Below are positions 17,106 through 23,998 of a stretch of DNA of 59,025 nucleotides, piece after piece. The position numbers were made by a program, and so were the translations under genes. Where the stretch lies: the NCBI GenBank assembly GCA_964612675.1, contig CAZTDD010000027.1, positions 1 to 59,025 of the forward strand, written 5' to 3'. The DNA is from CAZTDD01 sp964612675 (GTDB lineage: Bacteria > Hinthialibacterota > Hinthialibacteria > Hinthialibacterales > JAKPRU01). The notes under the pieces were generated by a model. That model did not search any database. It saw only the letters and a program-made list of their open reading frames with translations, and was not told the origin of the DNA. The first letter of the stretch is position 1. Every line of letters begins with the position of its first letter.

Positions 17106-17678
17106 TCAGCCGGAATCGCTCTGTTGTCCCGGAGTAAAACGGTAGATGTCGCCCTCGGAGACAAGGCCGTTGGTGGAGCTGTACGCGATAATACCTTCTT
17201 GCTGGGTGGAAATGTCCTCGTGACGGTCCGGTCCCGAGGTCAACGACAACATCACACTTCCGCGCGCCACCGCTTCGTGCACACCGGGATACCCCCAATT
17301 CCAGCCCGCTTTTACCACCTCGCGTACGTTCCACGACGGGTAGTAATACCAATGATCGTGTTGGGCCTCATCCCCGATGCGCTCGCTCAGGAACGGATCG
17401 AGCGGGATCGTGCTCATATAGGCCACCGGTGTTGTGATCAGCGGATAGATGTATCCCGATCCCCAGCGTGTGTCGCCGAGGAAGGGATACGCGTTGTTGT
17501 CGACCTGATACATCTCCCAGGCCTGGCCGATAGCACGCAAGTCAGAATAAGCGCGAGAGACCTTCGCACGAATCTGCGCATTCAGAAAATTGGGGACCGC
17601 AATTGCAGCGAGAATCCCAATGATCGCAACAACAATAAGCAGTTCAATCAGAGTAAAAGCCGATATTCGTTTTCGCAT
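17106..17678 (-). CDS. Type II secretion / type IV pilin-like pseudopilin
   Basis: 190 residues. The prepilin peptidase site and first helix are textbook: RISAFTLIELLIVVAIIGIL, with Glu at position 5 after the cleavage site. A region YSDLRAIGQAWEMYQVDNNA follows, as in GspG-like pseudopilins, then a Trp/Tyr-rich globular part. The last 60 residues (LTSGPDRHEDISTQQEGIIA) are of a kind seen in Lentisphaera/Planctomycetes-type prepilins. Start ATG 17678 is favoured by the short leader before the cleavage site. No other secretion or pilus gene is adjacent. Confidence 0.9.
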   Translation of the reverse strand: MRKRISAFTLIELLIVVAIIGILAAIAVPNFLNAQIRAKVSRAYSDLRAIGQAWEMYQVDNNAYPFLGDTRWGSGYIYPLITTPVAYMSTIPLDPFLSERIGDEAQHDHWYYYPSWNVREVVKAGWNWGYPGVHEAVARGSVMLSLTSGPDRHEDISTQQEGIIAYSSTNGLVSEGDIYRFTPGQQSDSG

Positions 17679-17715
17679 TTTCAAATACACTCGTTGTTAG
17701 ACTGAATGACGGGCC

Positions 17716-17824
17716 GTCAAAAACCGTGGGATCGGATCTCAACCCCCTCCGAACCTCCCCCGATCTTCGGGGGAGGAAAAGGCTCTTCTTCTCCCCCAAA
17801 GTCTGGGGGAGAACAGAGGGGGTT
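17716..17824 (+). repeat. Dispersed palindromic repeat, copy 3 (double hairpin)
   Basis: An ATCGGATCTCAACCCCCTCC run, the CCTCCCCCGAT/CTTCGGGGGAGG hairpin, then a second hairpin CTCCCCCAAAGTCTGGGGGAG and a closing GAGGGGGTTGA that is the reverse complement of the opening TCAACCCCCTC. The whole copy is therefore itself a long inverted repeat. It lies upstream of the pseudopilin gene. Confidence 0.85.
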
Positions 17825-17881
17825 GACACTTCATTTCTCGCACTTCGACGACTCTTCACCTCACCGTCAAGATTGATGCAA

Positions 17882-18031
17882 TCGCAAAAAGTCAGCGATA
17901 CGGATTTCAACCCCCTCCTAACCTCCCCCGATCTTCGGGGGAGGAATAGAAACGAGCATGTCCGCAGCATCTTCTCCCCCAAGCGGGCCACGCTCGCGTG
18001 GCCGGGTAGGGGAGACACAGAGGGGGTTGAA
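17882..18031 (+). repeat. Dispersed palindromic repeat, copy 4 (long form)
   Basis: Begins TCGCAAAAAGTCAGCGATAC, the same sequence as copy 1, continues through the CCTCCCCCGAT/CTTCGGGGGAGG hairpin to 17945, and closes near 18031 with CAGAGGGGGTTGAAG, the reverse complement of the TTCAACCCCCTC arm. The inner part has a different hairpin, GGCCACGCTCGCGTGGCC. Copies 3 and 4 together fill the gap of about 450 bases between the pseudopilin and LamG genes; no gene is visible there. Confidence 0.85.
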
Positions 18032-18131
18032 GACTTCTCTATTCTTATCCCGTCATCTATCTCGCTGACGTTTCGCCTCTTCGCCTCTCTGAATATACCA
18101 TTCAACATTGCGCGCCGCGAATCAGCAACGC

Positions 18132-18815
18132 TTAATGCAACTCCCATGATGGGACCGCCGCCGGATTCATCTCGGCGCTGAAGTGATCCTGAACCTGCGC
18201 TTCGGTCAACACGTAGTCATATACGGCCACTTCATCGATATAGCCATTGAAATTATCCCCTTTGTCCGAACCACCAACCACTACCATGTCGCCTGTTCCA
18301 GGGGCGGCATACCCGGCCACGTCGACTTTCAATTCGCCATCGATGTAAATCTTGAGTTGGGGAATCGACGGATCATTGGTTACAACACAGTGATACCACC
18401 GGTCGGTTTCATTCGGAATTTCAACTGTGGGACGCGTGCCGTCGCTCAGATGGAAGAATTCCAGCATGTTGGGATTGTAAGCGTAGATAACCGCATGTTG
18501 CCCGCTGCCAATACTCCGGTAGAGAATGTAAGACTGCGCACTTTTGAAAATCGGATTGAACCACAACTCGTAAGAGAAAGTCTCGATACCATCATACAGA
18601 ATCTGCGCGTTTGTCGATGTGACCCGCCCCATCAGAGCGACGTTGGGACCACCACTCGGCCCTTCCACAAACCGGACCCCGCTGGGGAGGAGATCATAGC
18701 GATCCATCGCATCTTCATAATCATCTTCGAAACGCCAGTAGGATAGGGGTTCGTCCGCAGTCACCGCCGCGGCATAGGCGTCAGCGGAGGTTCTCGCCTC
18801 GTAATGGGCGGCGAC
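18132..18815 (-). pseudogene. LamG-domain protein, 3' part after in-frame TAA
   Basis: Directly continues the frame of the upstream LamG gene after the TAA at 18816-18818. The first residues, VAAHYEARTSAD, complete the standard end of a LamG repeat (L-T-x-x-Q-V-x-x-H-Y), and a second LamG/concanavalin-like domain follows: DEPLSYWRFEDD, FSYELWFNP, DRWYHCVVTNDP, LKIYIDGEL, FNGYIDEVAVYDYVLTEAQV. There is no ribosome site or signal peptide that would let this half be made and exported alone. It ends SWELH without an obvious membrane anchor or sorting signal. Most likely it is the second half of one 461-residue secreted protein broken by a point mutation. Confidence 0.8.
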
Positions 18816-19517
18816 TTAGTCCGCTGTCAATGCGGTTCCGTAAATCGCCACTTCGTCCATATACCCGTTGAATACCGTGGCGCCAGGGTTTTGCCGCTGG
18901 GCACCGATGTAGATTTCGTAATCGTTTCCGCCGTAGAAGGGTTCGAGCAGTGCTTCGCCCTCGAAAGCCACTTCCCCATCGAGATAAATCACAATTCGTG
19001 CATCATCATACTTGTTCGTGATTACAAAATGGTGCCATTCATCAGTATTGTCGGGGAGTTCTACGTAGGGCTCGTCCAGCAACTCGCCAGGCCCTGTTCG
19101 AAGGAAGCCGATTCCACCGTCCTGATAAACAAGGGAATTCTCACCGGGAACTTCGGGGCCGCCGGCGTATCGCTGGAGAATGTAGTTGCCGTCGTTCTCA
19201 CCGGAGACGTTAATCCAGAGTTCATAGGTAAAGTCATACAGATTCATCAGTTCAACCGCACCGAAGGCCGCTGCCCAGGCTTCGCCTCCACTCGATGAAT
19301 ACGCTTTCCCGCCGGAAAGCGGGCTGTCCACGAAATCGGGGGAGGCGGCAGGATCCAGGTCCAAATTGCCCATGCTATCCGTCAGATCGTTCGAAAACCG
19401 CCAATAGACAAGCGGATTGTCCCCGGTGACCTTATCGGGATAGAGCTGCGCGCTTACCGAGCCTGCGACGAACGTTGCGAGTGCGAGAGATGCTGCCAAG
19501 ACGTGTCTTCTTCTCAT
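18816..19517 (-). CDS. Secreted LamG (concanavalin A-like) domain protein, 5' part
   Basis: 233 residues up to the TAA. Signal peptide RRRHVLAASLALATFVAGSV, then one LamG domain: DNPLVYWRFSNDLTDSMG, LYDFTYELWINVSGENDG, TDEWHHFVITNKYDDARIVI, YLDGEVAFEG, FNGYMDEVAIYGTALTAD. The domain stops at LTAD just before its usual QVxxHY end, and the missing residues are found in frame after the stop. AAGGAAGG precedes the ATG. LamG domains bind sugars or proteins outside the cell; no catalytic domain is seen. Confidence 0.87.
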   Translation of the reverse strand: MRRRHVLAASLALATFVAGSVSAQLYPDKVTGDNPLVYWRFSNDLTDSMGNLDLDPAASPDFVDSPLSGGKAYSSSGGEAWAAAFGAVELMNLYDFTYELWINVSGENDGNYILQRYAGGPEVPGENSLVYQDGGIGFLRTGPGELLDEPYVELPDNTDEWHHFVITNKYDDARIVIYLDGEVAFEGEALLEPFYGGNDYEIYIGAQRQNPGATVFNGYMDEVAIYGTALTAD

Positions 19518-19649
19518 TGCTTAACCTTCCTTCTTCTTTTTTTGGGGGCTTGCCGTTTTGTTGTTACTATCTGTACTCAGGATACGGTTGGACTCAATCA
19601 TTTCAAAGCCGAACGGTGTGCCTTGTCTTCAATTGCCTTTCCGTTGCCC

Positions 19650-19669
19650 CACCGGCAAGGATGCCGGTG
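19650..19669. repeat. Short hairpin CACCGGCA-AGGA-TGCCGGTG
   Basis: Perfect 8-base stem with an AGGA loop in the gap between the LamG gene and rnpB. Sequences of the type GGCAAGGATGCCGGTGCCAC recur as intergenic repeats in many bacterial genomes; I see one copy here. The rest of this 250-base gap contains no gene. Confidence 0.6.
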
Positions 19670-19748
19670 CCACCCGAAATCCTTGACTATGACATAGGCT
19701 TCCAGCCTGTGGACAATTTAAGACTTTTCGGTCAACTTGAAGTCAAGG

Positions 19749-19754
19749 TATACT
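19749..19754 (+). promoter_or_regulatory. Possible -10 box of rnpB
   Basis: TATACT lies 17 bases before the first paired base of the RNase P RNA, at a distance suiting a transcript start near 19762-19771. No good -35 hexamer stands 17 bases upstream (TTTCGG), so this is tentative. Confidence 0.35.
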
Positions 19755-19770
19755 ATCAGTTGGATGCAAG

Positions 19771-20152
19771 GAGGAGAGGGCGATCGCGGACGGGCGCACA
19801 ACGGACCGTTCGAGGAAAGTCCGGGCTCCATAGAGCAGGGCGCTGGGTAACGCCCAGGCGGTGCAAGCCGATGGAAAGTGCCACAGAAACCAGACCGCCT
19901 TCCGTCTCGCTTGACGGAGGGTAAGGGTGAAACGGTGGGGTAAGAGCCCACCGCGGTTCCCGGTGACGGGGCCGGCATGGTAAACCCCGCCCGGAGCAAA
20001 ACCAAATAGTGGGGAGAGAGGTGGCTCGCCTCGTGGTCCCGAAAGGGAACGCTCCCCAGGGTAGGTTGCTTGAGGCGGCCGGTAACGGCCGTCCCAGAGA
20101 AATGATCGCCGTCCCCCCCAGGGGGATACAGGACCCGGCTTACATCTCCTCC
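19771..20152 (+). ncRNA. rnpB: RNase P RNA, bacterial type A
   Basis: Catalytic RNA that trims the 5' leader of tRNA precursors. The universal blocks are all present: GAGGAAAGTCCGGGCTCCAT (19813 region), AGAGCAGGGCGCTGGGTAAC, GGAAAGTGCCACAGAAA, GGGTAAGGGTGAAACGGTG, GTGGGGTAAGAGCCCACCG, and at the 3' end AGAGAAATGATCGCC with GGACCCGGCTTACA. The 5' GAGGAGA pairs with the 3' TCTCCTC to close helix P1, which sets the ends. About 380 bases, the usual size. Its last dozen bases overlap the 3' end of the convergent response-regulator gene. Confidence 0.97.
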
Positions 20153-20889
20153 TTGCCGCCTTTTTCCTGCGATTCTCCCCGGGTTTCCACTTCGATCTCC
20201 TCGATAAAGGGAAGCGATTCTTCTTCGACCGCACGGTCCAGATCGATAATGTTGGTTTGGTCGGAATAGGGTTTTGTTTCGTACCGTTGGATACGTTGGA
20301 TTCGATTGATGATCCGTGCGGCCCGGTCCGCAGCGTCCTTGACCTGTTTAAGTCTATCGGCGGCGGCCTCGTCCGCCTGCCGCAGCAACATATCGGTATA
20401 GCCGATCAGGACCGTCAGCGGTTGCGAGAGTTCGTGGCAAACCGCTCCCGCCATCTCATAGACAACTTTCAGGCGTTCCGCCTCGACCAATCTTCGCTGC
20501 AAATCGACAATCCGTAGCTGCGCTTTCACCCGAGCGATCAACTCGTGCATGTTGATCGGCTTGGTGAGATAGTCATCCGCACCGCGTGCAAGCGCGTCGA
20601 CTTTGTCTTTAACCATATCCTTAGCGGAAATCATGATTACCGGCAGGAAACGGGTGTCCCGGACGTTCCGGATTCGCTCCAGCACTTCGAGCCCATCCAT
20701 TCCGGGCATCATGATATCCAGGAGAATCAAATCCGGTTGCTTCTCTTCGATAAGGGCGATCGCATCCTGGCCGTTCGTCGCGTCGTACACCTCGTATCCC
20801 TCTCGGGCCAGACGTTTGGTAACAACGTAGAGATTCACCCTCTCGTCATCCACCACCAGTATGCGTGCCACTCGCTTGGTTTTACTCAT
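20140..20889 (-). CDS. Response regulator receiver fused to a HisKA dimerisation domain
   Basis: 249 residues from the ATG at 20889. Residues 8-120 are a canonical receiver: acidic pair at 14-15 (VVDDE), phosphoacceptor Asp58 in ILLDIMMPGMDG and Lys110 in YLTKP. Residues 135-205 form a HisKA-like helix pair with His152 in VCHELSQPLTVLIGY. No ATPase (HATPase_c) domain follows; the protein ends in a Glu/Gln-rich tail. It could accept phosphate on Asp or His but cannot autophosphorylate unaided, so it may be a phosphorelay intermediate or need a partner kinase. The start overlaps the folD stop as ATGA. No partner kinase is adjacent. Confidence 0.9.
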   Translation of the reverse strand: MSKTKRVARILVVDDERVNLYVVTKRLAREGYEVYDATNGQDAIALIEEKQPDLILLDIMMPGMDGLEVLERIRNVRDTRFLPVIMISAKDMVKDKVDALARGADDYLTKPINMHELIARVKAQLRIVDLQRRLVEAERLKVVYEMAGAVCHELSQPLTVLIGYTDMLLRQADEAAADRLKQVKDAADRAARIINRIQRIQRYETKPYSDQTNIIDLDRAVEEESLPFIEEIEVETRGESQEKGGKEEM

Positions 20890-21749
20890 CGGACATGCCA
20901 TTCGGCTGCGCGCAATGTGTTTGCCAAAAGCATGGCGATCGTCATCGGGCCGACGCCGCCCGGGGACGGGCTGATCCAGCCGGCGGTTTCTTTGGCTTGC
21001 TCGAAATCGACGTCCCCGACCTGGACCCGTTTTTCGCCTCGCTCAACGAAGTTCGTTCCGACATCGATCACCACCGCACCGGGTTTGATCCAGTCGCCTT
21101 TCACGAATTGCGGACGGCCGATAGCAACCACCAGGATGTCGGCGTTCCGGCATTCTCCCGCCAAATCCTGTGTACGGGAATGGCAAACCGTGACAGTGGC
21201 GTGTTCCCGGAGGAGCAGCTGAATCATCGGTTTGCCCACAATATTGCTTCGTCCTACGATGACCGCACGTTTGCCGCGCGGCTCCACACCGTATTCGTGC
21301 AGCATTTCGATAACCCCGGCTGGCGTGCAGGAAACCAGACATTCCTGCCCGATACAGAGATTGCCGACGTTCACCGGATGAAAACCATCCACGTCTTTCG
21401 AAGGATCGATCGTCCGAAACACCGTCAATTCGTCGATCTGTTCGGGCATCGGATGCTGGACCAGAATCCCGTCGATCGAATCGTCATCGTTGAGCGATTC
21501 CACAAGCGACAGGAGTTCTTCTTGCGAAGTTTCCGTGGGTAGGCGTTCTTGTCGGGAAAAGAAACCGACGTCATCGCACGCTCGTCCCTTGTTTCGAACA
21601 TAGATTTTCGAGGCCGGATCCTCGCCGACCAGAATCACAGCCAGGCCGGGAGGCCGACCGTGACGCTCCTTGAATGCGTGAGATTCACCACCGATTCGTT
21701 CACGGATCTTCTTGGCCAGGGCTTTTCCATCAATCAGAGTCGCTGTCAT
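20886..21749 (-). CDS. folD: Bifunctional methylenetetrahydrofolate dehydrogenase / cyclohydrolase
   Basis: 287 residues, standard length. Interconverts 5,10-methylene- and 10-formyl-tetrahydrofolate (EC 1.5.1.5 and 3.5.4.9), supplying formyl units for purine synthesis. Motifs: LAVILVGEDPASKIYVRNKG, DGILVQHPMPEQID, the folate-site DVDGFHPVNVG, the cofactor site RAVIVGRSNIVGKPM and the C-terminal SPSPGGVGPMTIAMLL. GAGGAG precedes the ATG. Its stop overlaps the downstream response-regulator gene, so the two are co-transcribed, an unusual pairing. Confidence 0.97.
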   Translation of the reverse strand: MTATLIDGKALAKKIRERIGGESHAFKERHGRPPGLAVILVGEDPASKIYVRNKGRACDDVGFFSRQERLPTETSQEELLSLVESLNDDDSIDGILVQHPMPEQIDELTVFRTIDPSKDVDGFHPVNVGNLCIGQECLVSCTPAGVIEMLHEYGVEPRGKRAVIVGRSNIVGKPMIQLLLREHATVTVCHSRTQDLAGECRNADILVVAIGRPQFVKGDWIKPGAVVIDVGTNFVERGEKRVQVGDVDFEQAKETAGWISPSPGGVGPMTIAMLLANTLRAAEWHVR

Positions 21750-22038
21750 ACTCTCCTCGATTTACACTTATGAATTTGACGCTTTCCGCAAGGAAATTCT
21801 TATGGTATCTCATCAATCGCGCCGTATCCATGTTTGCCTGCCGGGATTGTCGTGCCTTCGGGAATGTGAGTATGCAAAGGTGTCGAATCGGGACAGCCGA
21901 ACGATGTAGACTTCGCCGCGTCATGCCTATAGAATTGCTAACGCAACAGTAGCTTTTGTAGACTTGGTTGGGGGGACGACGGTAGTACCCCACCACAGGC
22001 TTAATCCGGCCATCTGCTGCCGGCTCGGGAGAGGAACA

Positions 22039-23490
22039 GTGAGCGAATCGATTCGTGACGCTTGCGGAGTGTTCGCGATTTCTGGACATCCGGAAGCCGC
22101 CAATATGACCTATTTGGGACTGTATTCCCTTCAACATCGAGGACAAGAAAGCGCTGGAATTGTAACTCAAGAGAATCACAGAGTTTACGACCACCGGGGG
22201 ATGGGCTTGGTCGCTGACGTGTTCTCGGAGGACGTCCTGCGAAAACTGCAGGGCGACCGAGCCATCGGGCATGTGCGCTATTCCACGGCCGGGTCCAGCG
22301 AACTTCGAAACACGCAGCCGATTCTGTGCCAGTATCAGCGGGGGTGGGTGGCGATAGCCCATAACGGCAATCTCATCAATATCGAGGAGTTACGCTCGGA
22401 TCTCGAATCCAAAGGGTCGATTTTCAGCACGACCACCGACAGCGAAGTGCTGGTACATCTGCTGGCACGATCCCGCAAGCCCGATTTCGTCGAGGCACTC
22501 AGCGATTCGCTCCAAAAACTGACGGGCGCTTACTCGATGACGGTGATGAATTCCGAGTACGTCGTCGGTCTGCGCGATCCAATGGGGATTCGGCCTCTCT
22601 CGCTGGGCGAGTTGAACGGCGCACCCATCTTCTGCTCGGAAACCTGTGCGCTGGACATCATCAACGCGAAGTACATCCGGACGGTCGAGCCGGGCGAAAT
22701 GGTGATTGTCGACCGCGCGGGGAACATTCGTTCGTATTTTTATGCGAAGCGCAAACGATCCGCTCAGTGTGTTTTCGAGCTGATCTACTTCTCGCGGCCG
22801 GATAGTTGGGTTTATGGTCGCGAGGTCCACGCGGTGCGCAAGAATATCGGACGTGTCCTCGCCCGTGAGCGTGAAACCACAGGCGACGTCGTGATTCCGA
22901 TCCCGGATTCGAGCACCTGTGCGGCCCTCGGATATGCCGAGGAATCCGGTATTCCCTTCGACCTGGGGATTATCCGAAACCACTACATCGGCCGGACTTT
23001 CATCGAGCCCACACAACGCATTCGAGATTTCGGCGCAAAGATCAAGTACAACCCTGTCAAGGCGGTTCTAGCGGACAAACGGGTCGTCGTCGTGGATGAT
23101 TCCATTGTGCGGGGGACCACGATGCGGAAAATCATCAAGATGATCCGGCGAGCGGGTGCGCGTGAGGTTCATCTGCGCATTTCCGCACCGATCTGGCGAT
23201 TTCCCTGCTACTACGGAATTGACACTCCGCGCCGGAGCGAGTTGATCGGAGCAACCCACAATCTCGAGGAGATCCGAAAGCAAGTCCAGGCGGATACGAT
23301 CCACTACATTTCGATACCGGGACTGCTTGAGGCGGTTCACGGAAACGACAAGGAGTATTGTACTGCTTGTTTCAGCGGCAAGTACCCGCTCCGATTCCCC
23401 GGTGGAGAGCCCGCGGACGGGAACCTGAAGCTGTGGAAAGAGACGGTGGAGCGATCCGTCGAGATTCCCGCCGAATTGGCGACTATCTAG
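22039..23490 (+). CDS. purF: Amidophosphoribosyltransferase
   Basis: 483 residues. First committed enzyme of purine synthesis (EC 2.4.2.14), transferring glutamine nitrogen to PRPP. The N-terminal Ntn glutaminase begins at the conserved cysteine in RDACGVFAIS, so the GTG at 22039 with GAGGA upstream gives a short propeptide of the Bacillus type. The PRPP site is VVVVDDSIVRGTTM. Cysteines in QCVFELIYFSRPDS, FPCYYGID and YCTACFSGKYP match the four ligands of the [4Fe-4S] cluster of the B. subtilis-type enzyme, so an oxygen-sensitive iron-sulfur PurF is predicted. It is monocistronic here, with an SRP RNA just downstream. Confidence 0.96.
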   Translation: MSESIRDACGVFAISGHPEAANMTYLGLYSLQHRGQESAGIVTQENHRVYDHRGMGLVADVFSEDVLRKLQGDRAIGHVRYSTAGSSELRNTQPILCQYQRGWVAIAHNGNLINIEELRSDLESKGSIFSTTTDSEVLVHLLARSRKPDFVEALSDSLQKLTGAYSMTVMNSEYVVGLRDPMGIRPLSLGELNGAPIFCSETCALDIINAKYIRTVEPGEMVIVDRAGNIRSYFYAKRKRSAQCVFELIYFSRPDSWVYGREVHAVRKNIGRVLARERETTGDVVIPIPDSSTCAALGYAEESGIPFDLGIIRNHYIGRTFIEPTQRIRDFGAKIKYNPVKAVLADKRVVVVDDSIVRGTTMRKIIKMIRRAGAREVHLRISAPIWRFPCYYGIDTPRRSELIGATHNLEEIRKQVQADTIHYISIPGLLEAVHGNDKEYCTACFSGKYPLRFPGGEPADGNLKLWKETVERSVEIPAELATI

Positions 23491-23543
23491 ACGGTCACGG
23501 TGCCGTTTTCTAAGAACAAGTGGGGGGAATCCCCGTAAGATCT

Positions 23544-23616
23544 CTCCTACCAGTCGGAATCAGGGTAGGCCAGGTCGGAAGGACAGCAACCGGGGACGAA
23601 GTTACATTGGTCGGGG
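23544..23616 (+). ncRNA. ffs: Small signal recognition particle RNA (4.5S type), probable
   Basis: Carries the SRP domain IV core GGCCAGGTCGGAAGGACAGC followed by AACC: a GGAA tetraloop (23577-23580) flanked by AGG on one side and AGCA on the other, as needed to bind Ffh. Outside it, CTCC (23544-23547) and ACCAGT (23549-23554) pair with ATTGGT (23606-23611) and GGGG (23613-23616), one mismatch apart, closing a rod of about 73 bases. The loop side AcAGCA has one base more than the commonest form. Ends are approximate and could extend outward. Confidence 0.72.
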
Positions 23617-23650
23617 TCAAAATCATGAAAGAATCGAACGAACTTTGAGC

Positions 23651-23679
23651 TTGACAGACCTCCCGGGCTTAGTTTATCT
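23651..23679 (+). promoter_or_regulatory. Sigma-70-type promoter candidate
   Basis: TTGACA (23651-23656) and TTATCT (23674-23679) are separated by 17 bases. It points towards the esterase gene, which starts 320 bases downstream. The intervening stretch has only a weak short open frame (23685-23880), so a long leader or an unrecognised small transcript is possible. Confidence 0.45.
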
Positions 23680-23998
23680 TGCGCGTGGAGATCGACACTA
23701 TGCTTTGGCAGTCCTTTTTCGGCAAGAAGAACACCAACCGGTGTGAGGAATTCGACCGGATGATTGTGCGACCGGACATGTACGCGCATGGAATTCGGCG
23801 GAATTTCCTACACCACCAGCCGACAATTTCCTCGACACAACAATATGCCCGACGTAAACGCCGAATGACAGGTAAGAACTGAGTCGGCCTCTGCCTGCCA
23901 TTAATTGATCTTCTTCTGAAAATGCATCACAATACTTCAGATTTCGAAGTACCACCATATTCTTAAATATTATATAAGCAGTCATTGAGGGAGTGCGA

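Noticed and set aside
23685..23882. Possible small gene after the SRP RNA (MLWQSFFGKKNTNRCEEFDR ...)
   Set aside because: No ribosome site or domain; it may be a gene remnant but cannot be supported.
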